Below, piece by piece: positions 1 to 7,982 of a DNA stretch of 64,000 nt; position 1 is the first letter of the stretch, and each line of letters opens with the position of its first letter. A model generated the notes under the pieces. It did not search any database, had not been told where the DNA came from, and saw only the letters and a program-made list of their open reading frames with translations. The stretch is from NCBI GenBank assembly GCA_017302575.1, contig JAFLDD010000001.1:310001-374000 (forward strand). Direction: 5' to 3'. Source of the stretch: Alphaproteobacteria bacterium. Its GTDB lineage: Bacteria; Pseudomonadota; Alphaproteobacteria; Rickettsiales; UBA3002. The position numbers and the translations under genes were made by a program.

Positions 1-656
1 AACACCACGAAATAGACAAAAATCTGGAATAACTTGCTCATCAGCGCTTTGTTGCTGACATGAATGCCACGAATGCGCTTCAGGCGATTATCAACGGCAC
101 TGACGATGAAACCAGCAATCCAGAACAAGATGATGATAGCCAATAGTGATTGAAGGATGGTGAATGCGGTAAATTTGAAATCCCCAATCGCGAAATCAAT
201 TTCCTTGAGCGCGGTGGTTACAGGCTTCCACAAGCCAAAGAGCTGTAACATCGTAATCGGCATGACAACCAGTGCAATCATCCAGCCCGCCGCTTTGCGT
301 GATGACATGAGCACCACCGCGCGGATAGCCAGCCATGCAATCGCTAATTTGAATAAGAAATTGAGAAGCTGGTGGGATTCCTCGGTGATGACGAACGAAA
401 ACACCAATGATGCTGTGAAGAGAATGGCCAATATGGGAGCAAGGAGTGGCCCGCTAAAATCGATAATGCGTGTGACCCAGCTTTTACGGGAGATGCGGTC
501 AATACGGGCGTTGAGCCATTCGGAGGCCAATATGGCGATAATGGGTAGTAGTACGGCGCTTATTTTTTCGACATCGCTAGCGTGGTGAATCACATCCGCG
601 ATGTTCATGACCCATGCACTCAATGCGTCGAGCAGTTTGGCGCCAATTTTTTCCAT
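1..656 (-). CDS. MscS-family mechanosensitive channel, N-terminal part (cut by window edge)
   Basis: The reading frame opens at the ATG at 656-654 and stays open to the left edge, giving about 218 residues with no stop. It begins MEKIGAKLLDALSAW and contains at least four or five hydrophobic segments separated by short charged loops, ending in a segment rich in Arg/Lys (DNRLKRIRGIHVSNKALMSK) followed by another membrane helix. That order, membrane paddles and then a basic loop before the pore helix, is typical of the membrane portion of MscS-type channels, which release osmolytes when the inner membrane is stretched. The diagnostic pore helix and the cytoplasmic beta domain would lie outside the window, so the family call rests on layout only. 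It is divergent from amtB with 162 bases between. Confidence 0.55.
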   Translation of the reverse strand, partial: MEKIGAKLLDALSAWVMNIADVIHHASDVEKISAVLLPIIAILASEWLNARIDRISRKSWVTRIIDFSGPLLAPILAILFTASLVFSFVITEESHQLLNFLFKLAIAWLAIRAVVLMSSRKAAGWMIALVVMPITMLQLFGLWKPVTTALKEIDFAIGDFKFTAFTILQSLLAIIILFWIAGFIVSAVDNRLKRIRGIHVSNKALMSKLFQIFVYFVV

Positions 657-740
657 GTACCCATAGAAGCAGTGGCTGATGAATGTGCAATAAGAAAACC
701 ATTCGCATCCACAATTTAAGAATTTTTCTTGACCGCATGT

Positions 741-760
741 TGCAGTGCATTACAACTGCA
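741..760. promoter_or_regulatory. Inverted repeat in the amtB leader
   Basis: TGCAGT (741-746) and ACTGCA (755-760) form a 6-bp inverted repeat with an 8-base spacer, 58 bases upstream of the amtB start codon. A nitrogen-control operator would be expected before an ammonium transporter, and NtrC sites contain TGCA half-sites. The spacing here (TGCA-N12-TGCA) does not match the usual N9, so this is only a candidate operator. The amtB ribosome binding site GAGGA follows at 810-814. Confidence 0.25.
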
Positions 761-818
761 TGAAGTATTCGTGTTGCAGGGCAAATAAAACCATCAACAA
801 TATCAACACGAGGAAGTT

Positions 819-2138
819 ATGATTAAGCGTCTCCTGCCTGTCGCATTATGTGCTGCTGGCTTTTCGTCTTCCGCACTGGCTTCGCCCGTTGCGGATACAG
901 GTAATACAACATGGTTGCTGATATGCGCGGCGCTCGTCATGCTGATGACGCCAGGCCTTGCCTTTTTCTATGGCGGCATGGTCAGCAAGAAAAACGTCGT
1001 TTCAACCTTGCTGCAAAACTATGTAGCGCTCGCGATTGTAGGCCTTCTCTGGGTAATTGTTGGGTACAGCCTCGCGTTTGGTGAGGGTACGCCTTACATT
1101 GGTGGCTATGACTTCGTCATGCTCAAAGGCCTCGACACGCAGTTTTATGGTGAAACGGGCGTGCCAATATTAGCCTTCGTTGCATTCCAGATGATGTTTG
1201 CAATCATCACGCCCGCGCTTATTACGGGTGCATTCGCTGAGCGTGTTAACTTCAAGGCTTGGATCTTCATCATGGCGATCTGGAGCTTGGTGGTTTATGT
1301 GCCAGTGGCGCACTGGGTATGGGGGCCTTCAGGCTGGCTAGGTGCAAAAGGCGCGCTGGACTTTGCGGGTGGCTTGGTCGTTCATATTACGGCGGGTTTC
1401 TCGGGTTTGGTTGCGGCGTTGCTGTTTGGTAAACGCTCAACGGCGCATGACCCAGCACCACCTCATAATGTACCAATGATCATGCTGGGTGCAGCGTTGC
1501 TATGGTTCGGCTGGTTCGGCTTCAATGCTGGTTCGGCGATTACTTCAGGGGCGCTTGCTTCCTATGCGTTCATCAACACCTTTATTGGTGCGGCTGCTGC
1601 GTTTATTACGTGGATGGCGATGGACTGGATTTTCCATGGCAAGCCTTCAGCGGTGAGCTCGTCGATCGGTTTGGTGGTAGGGTTGGTGGCCATCACGCCT
1701 GCGGCTGGATATGTTGATATTTCTGCTTCGTTCGTCATTGGTGGCGTGGCGGCAATTATCAGCAACCTTAGCATTCAAGCCCTTAACAAAATCACCCATC
1801 TCGACGACGCGCTGGACGTATTCGCATCGCATGGGATCGGTGGTGTTGTCGGCGCGGTGATGACAGGGCTTTACGCTAGTAAAGCGGTGAACCCATCCAT
1901 TGCTAATGAAGGCTTCCTGATTTCAGGTGACCCAACATTATTCAATGCCAATCTGCATGGCGTATTCGTGGTGGCGCTGTTCTCCATGGTGGCGACAGTC
2001 GTTATCGTCAAAGTGGTAGGGTTATTCGCAGCGATTCGCGTTGATGAAATGGCGGAGGGTGAGGGGCTTGATCGTGCAATTCACGGTGAAGGTTCTAGCT
2101 ATTCGCTCGATGGGGGATGGGACAAACCGAGTGCGTAG
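819..2138 (+). CDS. amtB: Ammonium transporter AmtB
   Basis: Conducts ammonium/ammonia across the inner membrane. The protein has 439 residues: a cleavable signal peptide (about 1-22, ending in ALA), then eleven predicted membrane helices. Family landmarks are visible: MTPGLAFFYGGMV near residue 45, the conserved Asp and first pore His in ALDFAGGLVVHITAG, and the second twin His in DVFASHGIGG. The start is supported by GAGGA five bases upstream of the ATG. In most proteobacteria amtB is paired with glnK, the PII protein that plugs the channel; no glnK lies beside it here, so PII must be encoded elsewhere. The 3' end overlaps the 3' end of the convergent kinase gene by 44 bases. Confidence 0.96.
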   Translation: MIKRLLPVALCAAGFSSSALASPVADTGNTTWLLICAALVMLMTPGLAFFYGGMVSKKNVVSTLLQNYVALAIVGLLWVIVGYSLAFGEGTPYIGGYDFVMLKGLDTQFYGETGVPILAFVAFQMMFAIITPALITGAFAERVNFKAWIFIMAIWSLVVYVPVAHWVWGPSGWLGAKGALDFAGGLVVHITAGFSGLVAALLFGKRSTAHDPAPPHNVPMIMLGAALLWFGWFGFNAGSAITSGALASYAFINTFIGAAAAFITWMAMDWIFHGKPSAVSSSIGLVVGLVAITPAAGYVDISASFVIGGVAAIISNLSIQALNKITHLDDALDVFASHGIGGVVGAVMTGLYASKAVNPSIANEGFLISGDPTLFNANLHGVFVVALFSMVATVVIVKVVGLFAAIRVDEMAEGEGLDRAIHGEGSSYSLDGGWDKPSA

Positions 2139-3540
2139 GAAGCGCGAACCAAAAGCGTGAACCTCTTCCTGCTTCACTTTCCACGCCTATGCTGCCGCCC
2201 ATCTGCTCGATGAAGCGGCGGCATATGGCGAGACCTAGCCCTGTTCCTTCATAGCGTCTGTCGCTACCATCATCGACTTGTGAGAAGGCCTGAAACAAAC
2301 GATTCTGATCCTCAGGGCTGATACCAATCCCCGTATCGATAATACTGACAATTGCTTTGTCATCACGATACTCCAAGCGAATGGTAACGCTGCCTTCCTT
2401 GGTGAACTTGATGGCGTTATTAACAAGGTTCAGCAAAGTTTGCTTCACGTATTGGGCATCACCTGATGCGACTACATCATCACGAATATCGGTGGTGAGT
2501 TTTAGGTTTTTCTCTTCCGCTAATGGTTGCATAAGCGCTACGCTGTCTTGGGCGATCTCGTTCAGGTTTACCGAGCCGATATTCATCACTAGCTTGCCAA
2601 CTTCTGCTTTGGAGAAATCAAGAATTTCATTGATCATCAGCAGCAGTGTCTGCCCGCTTCGCAAAATTACTTTGACGAATTGGTTTTCTTTTTCACCCAA
2701 GTTGCGCCGTGATAGCAAATCAGCCATGCCGATAATACCATTAAGTGGCGTGCGGATTTCATGTCCCATGGTTGCGAGGAACGCTGATTTTGCGCGGCTT
2801 CCTGCCTCTGCCGCTTGGCGTGCGCTTTCTAGTTCACGTGTACGGACTTCGACCTCGTGTTCAAGGTGTGTTTGGTAATTATCCACCTTGTGACGCATTT
2901 CATCGAACGTTTCGACCAGTGCCTGAATCTCAGGCGTAGCATTGCCCACTCTTAGCTCTGTGGCGCGATTGCCTTGTGAATAGTCGTGCATCACCCGTGA
3001 GAGTGATGAAAGAGGGCTTAGTGCGTGAGAAAGCAGGCGATAAATCAAAATAGAAATGCCAAGCACTACCAGTGAATAGACGGTTGCCGTAACGACAAGA
3101 TGTTCACGTATGCTTTGCGCATATTGGTAGGTATTCATTTGAATGGTTAAAATACCTAATTCATGCTTTTTGTTGGCATGCTGGTAAACAATCGGTGCAT
3201 CAGCTTGAATGATGTCTGGGCTTGCTTCCACGCGAACGCCCATTTCAATAACCAACTCACCACTTTCACTGATGATGCGGCCATATTGAAAATCCAGATC
3301 GCGCGCCATGTTGCTCATTACGCTTGTAATGTGGTCTTGGTCGAAATCCCACATGGGAATGCTGAGCGCGTTAGCGTTTGTTTCGGTAATTAACTCCGCA
3401 CGTGCGCGCGCGGCTTGAATCATCTGCTTTTCTGTATTTTGCTCAGTATAAAACAGTAAGCTTGCTGCCACCAAGACGATGCCAAGCGCGCTGACAAGCG
3501 CGATGCGGGTTTTAAGCTGAAAATTCGGAAATATAGGCAT
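2095..3540 (-). CDS. Membrane sensor histidine kinase
   Basis: A 481-residue hybrid-free sensor kinase. Membrane helix 1 spans about 12-32, an extracytoplasmic sensor region about 33-145, helix 2 about 148-170, a HAMP-like linker about 172-225 and a coiled coil about 220-250. The HisKA box contains the phospho-acceptor H260 in ATMGHEIRTPL. An N box (LLNLVNNAIKF), G1 (DTGIGI), F box and G2 (GTGLGLAI) complete an intact ATPase domain, so it should be catalytically active. There is no receiver domain and no response regulator gene nearby. It follows the solute-binding protein gene by one base, which suggests that the periplasmic protein feeds the sensor. The gene tail overlaps amtB by 44 bases. 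Confidence 0.92.
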   Translation of the reverse strand: MPIFPNFQLKTRIALVSALGIVLVAASLLFYTEQNTEKQMIQAARARAELITETNANALSIPMWDFDQDHITSVMSNMARDLDFQYGRIISESGELVIEMGVRVEASPDIIQADAPIVYQHANKKHELGILTIQMNTYQYAQSIREHLVVTATVYSLVVLGISILIYRLLSHALSPLSSLSRVMHDYSQGNRATELRVGNATPEIQALVETFDEMRHKVDNYQTHLEHEVEVRTRELESARQAAEAGSRAKSAFLATMGHEIRTPLNGIIGMADLLSRRNLGEKENQFVKVILRSGQTLLLMINEILDFSKAEVGKLVMNIGSVNLNEIAQDSVALMQPLAEEKNLKLTTDIRDDVVASGDAQYVKQTLLNLVNNAIKFTKEGSVTIRLEYRDDKAIVSIIDTGIGISPEDQNRLFQAFSQVDDGSDRRYEGTGLGLAICRRFIEQMGGSIGVESEAGRGSRFWFALPTHSVCPIPHRANS

Positions 3541-3541
3541 G

Positions 3542-4327
3542 TTATTTCCAGTCTTTTATTCCGTAACGTTCTAAGATGCTATTGAGTTTTCCCGTTTTAC
3601 GCAATTTGCGCAAGCCTTTGTCGAAAAGAGTGGCAAGTGATTTTGCATCTGGGTGTTTTGGTGAAAATGCCAAGTACAATAATTCATCCTGCTCGATGGT
3701 TGTATCTAGTGCACCAGCATCACGCAATGATGTTGTGACACCCATCTCGTTCATTTTGTAGGCTAGAACATTAGGGTCTTCGAGCATAACTTCAATCCGC
3801 TTGGCGATTAATTTTTTGATGTTCTGTTTGCTGGCGTTGCTACCGCCAACTACTTGGATATGCTCTCTGTGATTCCTATGTTTGCTGATGAATGCGTCCA
3901 TTCTAATGTCATAGCTATAACCGTCCACGACACCGAGAGATATGGGGTGTATGGATTGCATATCGCCATTAAATCGCCATTTGTGATCTGCGAGCGTATA
4001 AAAACGATAGTCTGATATGCCAATTATTTCTTGAGGAAATACAAATTTTTTGGCCTCGTTCGTTGTGGCGGCAATCACTGCGGTGTGGGTGCCGTTGCGG
4101 GTGAGGCGAATCGCCCGTGTCCATGGCATTATTTCGTAATGAACGCTGATGCCTTCGGGTTCGAAAATCGCTTTGGCGATGTCGACAACATAGCCTTTTT
4201 TATCCCCTTCAGCGTCGCAGTTATAGGGACACCACGCATCGGCCACGATGCTGATAGATTTTGGCAAAGCCCACGCTTGGTTGGCAATCAAAGCAAGTGC
4301 GGTGCTCAATAGAAAGAGAAGGCGCAT
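3542..4327 (-). CDS. Periplasmic family-3 solute-binding protein
   Basis: A 261-residue exported protein with a signal peptide (about 1-20, cleavage after AWA) and the fold signature of PBPb/SBP_bac_3 amino-acid receptors: an opening strand SISIVADAWCPYNC, a G-YVVDIAKAIFE helix, the PWTRAIRLTRNG segment and a C-terminal FDKGLRKLRKTGKLNSILERYG helix. No ABC permease or ATPase gene is adjacent; instead it sits one base upstream of the histidine kinase and nine bases downstream of the glycosyltransferase. A sensing role, presenting a bound ligand to the kinase, is therefore more likely than transport, but this is inference. The ligand is unknown. Confidence 0.85.
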   Translation of the reverse strand: MRLLFLLSTALALIANQAWALPKSISIVADAWCPYNCDAEGDKKGYVVDIAKAIFEPEGISVHYEIMPWTRAIRLTRNGTHTAVIAATTNEAKKFVFPQEIIGISDYRFYTLADHKWRFNGDMQSIHPISLGVVDGYSYDIRMDAFISKHRNHREHIQVVGGSNASKQNIKKLIAKRIEVMLEDPNVLAYKMNEMGVTTSLRDAGALDTTIEQDELLYLAFSPKHPDAKSLATLFDKGLRKLRKTGKLNSILERYGIKDWK

Positions 4328-4336
4328 GACTCATGC

Positions 4337-5254
4337 TTAGTGCGACTCTTCTCTACTTACAAGTGTAACAAATTTCTCTAATGCTATTTTGGGTTGAAGC
4401 TTCTTCAAGTCGCGCTCTGGTGCAACAACATAGGCCACCTTGCTGCCGCATGGTTGGTAGGTGACATCATCCGTCGGACCAAACAAGCCCAGTGTTGGAA
4501 TAGATGCAGCAGCCGCCATGTGCATGAGCCCCGAGTCATTGCCAATAAAGCCATGTGCTTTGCAGAATGCGGCATATACCGCAAGCAATGGCAAATCACC
4601 CGTTGTGGCGTCGATGGGGTGAAAATCTTTCAAAGCATTGAGCAAAGGTAAGGCGCGTTCGCGTTCATGGGCTGCGCACACTATGAGTGGGCGATAGCCT
4701 TTGAATAACTCACTGAACAAGCGTCTGCTTAGCTCGATAAAATGTGCGATAGGCCATTCCTTCGGAATCCAATTTGCGCACGGCGCAAGCGCGATGATCT
4801 TATCATGGCTGCCGATGAGTTGTTCGGCTTTGCTATTATCGGCTGCTTGCGGCCAGAGTGTTGGGTAAGCTAGTGATGATAGACCTAATTGTACGCGATA
4901 TTGCTCGTGCTTGGGCATCGGCTGTGGGGATGATTTGAATATGTGGCGTTTACGCGCAGCGCACAGATAAGCAAGTGTTGAGCCCCGCATATCCCACACT
5001 TCAGCCCATTGTTTGGTAATCGCAATTTTCCAGATGCGTAGCCAGTGTCGGCTGAAGGATTGCTTATCGATAATGTGCAAAGCCTCTAGATTGGGGTATC
5101 CACTAAAGAGCGGTGCCGAAAATGGGCTAGCAATAATGGTGACTTGCGCATTGGGATTGGTGGTGCGGATATGTTCAAGCAGTGACGTTGCCAGCACTGC
5201 GTCGCCGATACGGGTAGGGGCGATGAAAAGAATCTGGGCGGGCGTTGCTATCAT
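4337..5254 (-). CDS. Glycosyltransferase family 9 (heptosyltransferase-like)
   Basis: A 305-residue cytosolic enzyme of the ADP-heptose:LPS heptosyltransferase family. The N-terminal acceptor-side motif PTRIGDAVLATSLLEHI is at about 10-26, the nucleotide-sugar domain starts at about 155 with ALAPCANWIPKEWP, and the family hallmark GNDSGLMHMAAAASIPTLGLFGP is near 240. These enzymes add heptose or related sugars to the lipopolysaccharide core at the inner face of the inner membrane. Which core step it performs cannot be told from sequence alone. It is first in an apparent three-gene minus-strand unit with the solute-binding protein and the kinase. Confidence 0.88.
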   Translation of the reverse strand: MIATPAQILFIAPTRIGDAVLATSLLEHIRTTNPNAQVTIIASPFSAPLFSGYPNLEALHIIDKQSFSRHWLRIWKIAITKQWAEVWDMRGSTLAYLCAARKRHIFKSSPQPMPKHEQYRVQLGLSSLAYPTLWPQAADNSKAEQLIGSHDKIIALAPCANWIPKEWPIAHFIELSRRLFSELFKGYRPLIVCAAHERERALPLLNALKDFHPIDATTGDLPLLAVYAAFCKAHGFIGNDSGLMHMAAAASIPTLGLFGPTDDVTYQPCGSKVAYVVAPERDLKKLQPKIALEKFVTLVSREESH

Positions 5255-5289
5255 CGCGTCAATGTAGGTGGCGCACTAGGTTCAGGCAA

Positions 5290-6978
5290 TCAAAACTTCA
5301 ATTCGCCCTGTGCCGTGCCGTAATCACCCTTGCCCCATGTTTGCTGGCCATCATCAGCGAGTTTCGCTACTTCTGCGGCTGACAATGAATGCGGGCTGCG
5401 TGCGATCACCACACCATCCGCGAGGATGAGCATTTCCTTGTCGCTGATGACAAAGCGTAGCTCTGCCTTGGGCGCAATCTGGTGCGCGGCCATGGTGTGG
5501 TTCGGTAAATTCGCACAGAATACTTTGCCGTAATCCAGCGTATCTTTCTCATCAAGATTGGGGAAGTCGGCGGCACTGTAACGCTTGCCACGTTTATTGC
5601 CTGTTCCTGCGCATAGCTTACCATTCAGTACAGCAATACGCGTGATGCGTTGGCCCCAATGCGTGTGATCGGTTTCACTACCTTCTGTGATGCCGTCTTT
5701 ATTATAAGGCGATTCAATAGGTTCTTTTTTAGGGTGAGCGATGAGGCGTTGAATGAGCTCCTCGCCAGTCTTTGGATTGATTTGATAAAACTCTGCCCAC
5801 GGGAACATGCCTATGAATAACTGGCCGTAACTTGAGCTTACGGTTTGTGATTCGCGGTAGAAGTTCTGCCCTTGTTTGAAGCCGTAATCGTCTTTGGTGG
5901 GGGCGGCGATATTGGTTAGCGTGGCATTTGCCTCGTTAAGCTCCACGATTCCTGCGTGTGGGAAATTACCGACCCACGCTTTCTGGTTGGCAGGCGTAAA
6001 GCTGTAAATTTCCGTGATATTGTGGTTGCCGCATGATCCATCTAGATGCGCGATGCTATTACCAACAAAACGGCCCTGCGTATCATCCCAGCGATAGAGT
6101 TGTGCGCAGTTTTTATCGCTAACATCGGCGCTGAAATCCAACGATCCGCCGTAATAGAGCGAATCGGCAAATGGGAAAAATGTATAAATCCAATCAGAGT
6201 GGTCGCTTACCACTTCGTAATCCAGCTTTTGGCATGTGCCATCACCTACTTGTACTTGCTGTGGTAGCGTAGCGCGCCACACTTGGCGATTAGCGTTAAG
6301 ATACACGGCGCCGCGCCAGATAAAAACGCTATTAATGTTACTGCCAGTATCAACGGTGCCTAGATAGCCCTTTGGCGAGAATAGTGATACGCCTGCACAG
6401 TGTTTGTAATCCGTGGTAATCACCACTGGCGTATCATTGGTGTATTGGAAGATGTCAGGCAATGCGCCGCCTAGATCTGCCCAATCACGGTCGCTGATTT
6501 CGCGCCAGACATTCCAATCAAAATCATACACGCGATAGGTGGTGTAATCATAAAGTTCACCGTTAATATTGCCGATATAGCTTTGTGGAAAATCAGATTT
6601 AGGGCGAGCGAGTGCAGTGAATGTAAGTGGTTTGAGTTTGGCATCACGGCACCAGAATTCCAACTGATTCTGGTTAGAGAACGCATGGCTGCCAATGCTG
6701 TACACAAACCCTGCAGCGCACTTCAGCGCGCCGTCCTTGCTCTTCCATTCGAACATCGTGCCGCGAGGTTCATCAGGGTGCGGGGTGTTTTCAACGGTTA
6801 CGCGCCATTCTTTGACTGGCGTGCTAGCAAGATTGGTTGCCTGCTGAGATTCTGGCTGCTGAAACCATAGACTGGTCGCGTCATCGCGCTGTGCATTGTA
6901 TTTTTGGTGAAGCAAGAACCCACCCAGCATCACTACAAAAAGTGCAAGAATCAGTTTGAAAGAGCGCGATGATTGCAT
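5290..6978 (-). CDS. Large secreted or membrane-anchored protein of unknown function
   Basis: A 562-residue protein I do not recognise. It starts with a single hydrophobic helix (about 8-25) preceded by a basic residue, so it is anchored in or exported through the inner membrane. The rest is soluble and rich in Trp, Tyr, Gly and Asp, with repeated short units such as GDYGTAQGELKF at the end, LYYGGSLDFS and GRRGxxY-like loops; several Cys residues (for example PTCQ/DGTC, NCAQ, GSCGN) suggest periplasmic disulfides. The spacing of Trp/Gly-rich strands is suggestive of a beta-propeller, but no repeat is clean enough to assert it. It begins 45 bases downstream of tRNA-Ser on the same strand and ends 35 bases before the glycosyltransferase gene. 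Confidence 0.75.
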   Translation of the reverse strand: MQSSRSFKLILALFVVMLGGFLLHQKYNAQRDDATSLWFQQPESQQATNLASTPVKEWRVTVENTPHPDEPRGTMFEWKSKDGALKCAAGFVYSIGSHAFSNQNQLEFWCRDAKLKPLTFTALARPKSDFPQSYIGNINGELYDYTTYRVYDFDWNVWREISDRDWADLGGALPDIFQYTNDTPVVITTDYKHCAGVSLFSPKGYLGTVDTGSNINSVFIWRGAVYLNANRQVWRATLPQQVQVGDGTCQKLDYEVVSDHSDWIYTFFPFADSLYYGGSLDFSADVSDKNCAQLYRWDDTQGRFVGNSIAHLDGSCGNHNITEIYSFTPANQKAWVGNFPHAGIVELNEANATLTNIAAPTKDDYGFKQGQNFYRESQTVSSSYGQLFIGMFPWAEFYQINPKTGEELIQRLIAHPKKEPIESPYNKDGITEGSETDHTHWGQRITRIAVLNGKLCAGTGNKRGKRYSAADFPNLDEKDTLDYGKVFCANLPNHTMAAHQIAPKAELRFVISDKEMLILADGVVIARSPHSLSAAEVAKLADDGQQTWGKGDYGTAQGELKF

Positions 6979-7022
6979 GAAAGCCGCCTTGTGCGAGGTG
7001 TGCTGATGACGCTTCTAATGAA

Positions 7023-7112
7023 TGGCGGACAGAGAGGGATTCGAACCCTCGATAGAGTTGCCCCTATGCCAGTTTTCGAGACTGGTACCTTCAACCACTC
7101 GGTCACCTGTCC
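7023..7112 (-). tRNA. tRNA-Ser (anticodon CGA)
   Basis: Read on the minus strand, GGACAGG pairs with the 3' acceptor strand (one G-U pair), the discriminator is G and CCA is encoded. The anticodon stem CCAGT/ACTGG holds the loop CTCGAAA, giving anticodon CGA for UCG codons. A long variable arm (about 16 bases) and the GGTTCGAATCC T-arm confirm a class II serine tRNA of 90 bases. Confidence 0.97.
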
Positions 7113-7180
7113 GCACCATTGAAGTGCGCTGATTACCAGAATGCCCGCGAGTGACAAGGATTTTCTAGAACGCTCTGATT

Positions 7181-7843
7181 TTACGAAGCTTTCTCGTACT
7201 TCGTGCCGAGATTCACATAGTGGCCGATTTTCATGATCTCAATCGCCATATCGGAGGCTTGGTCAAGGTTTTTCGCGACCAGCAGAATATGGTGCGTATC
7301 CTCTGCGGTAAGCTTAAGCGCGTTCAGGCGCAGCAAGGTATGGCGATAGGCGCGCTGCACTTCAGCACCTAGATTGAGCAGCTCTTTGCTGACCTCAGGC
7401 TTGTAATCAAAAAGCTGCTGCAGGCTTAATGGAATCATCGCTTTAAGTGAGCTGATGCTTTTGCTGAGGATATGCTTGATCTCATCGTCCATCGGGTGAG
7501 GAATCTTCGCGAGGCGCTTGCTACAATTTTTCATGCGATCAGCGAGGCGTTCCAATGCACCTGCGGCTTTTACGGAGCCAAGTACGAAGCGCAATTCTTC
7601 ACCTACGAGATTAAACTTGCCGACAATCTCAGCCACCGCTTTGTCGGTGTTGATTTCAGCGTCATTAATCAGCTTATCGATATTCTTTGCTTCCGCATGT
7701 GCGCGGCTATCGGCGGCTTCAAGGCCTGCGGGCAATAGTGTAATCAGTGATTCCACCTGCTTCGACATGTTGGATAACAAGTCCACCAGCTTATGGAGGG
7801 ATTCGTCAAAACCTTTGAAGGCGTGGCTGTCGAGTTGAATCAT
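7181..7843 (-). CDS. PhoU-domain protein
   Basis: A 220-residue all-helical protein with two PhoU-type three-helix repeats. The first has FDESLHKLVDLLSNMSKQVESLI at its start and the family core ALERLADRMKNCSKRLAKI near 100-115; the second has a YRHTLLRLNAL and a DQASDMAIEIMKIGHYV motif. PhoU proteins couple phosphate transport by Pst to the PhoR/PhoB two-component system. No pst or pho genes flank it, so it could instead be a stand-alone homologue. It is slightly shorter than E. coli PhoU (about 240). Its presence is notable because several promoters in this window look like PhoB targets, but I see no such site before this gene. Confidence 0.75.
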   Translation of the reverse strand: MIQLDSHAFKGFDESLHKLVDLLSNMSKQVESLITLLPAGLEAADSRAHAEAKNIDKLINDAEINTDKAVAEIVGKFNLVGEELRFVLGSVKAAGALERLADRMKNCSKRLAKIPHPMDDEIKHILSKSISSLKAMIPLSLQQLFDYKPEVSKELLNLGAEVQRAYRHTLLRLNALKLTAEDTHHILLVAKNLDQASDMAIEIMKIGHYVNLGTKYEKAS

Positions 7844-7982
7844 GAAGCACCTACTTTCTTTGGTGATGTTACGTAAGCTGGAACAATAAGTAAAGTGCCA
7901 GACTTAGCACACGCACCATGGATTTCGCGTCGCCCGCGTGAAGAACATTGATTCTGCCAAAAGATTGCCACTATAAACAGGC

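Noticed and set aside
157..588. Plus-strand open frame of 143 codons
   Set aside because: It is antisense to the MscS-like frame, has no ribosome binding site, and its product lacks the membrane pattern seen on the other strand.
730..780. Possible sigma-54 promoter for amtB (TTGCA elements at 740 and 774)
   Set aside because: No GG doublet stands at the required distance upstream of either TTGCA, so the -24/-12 pattern is not met.
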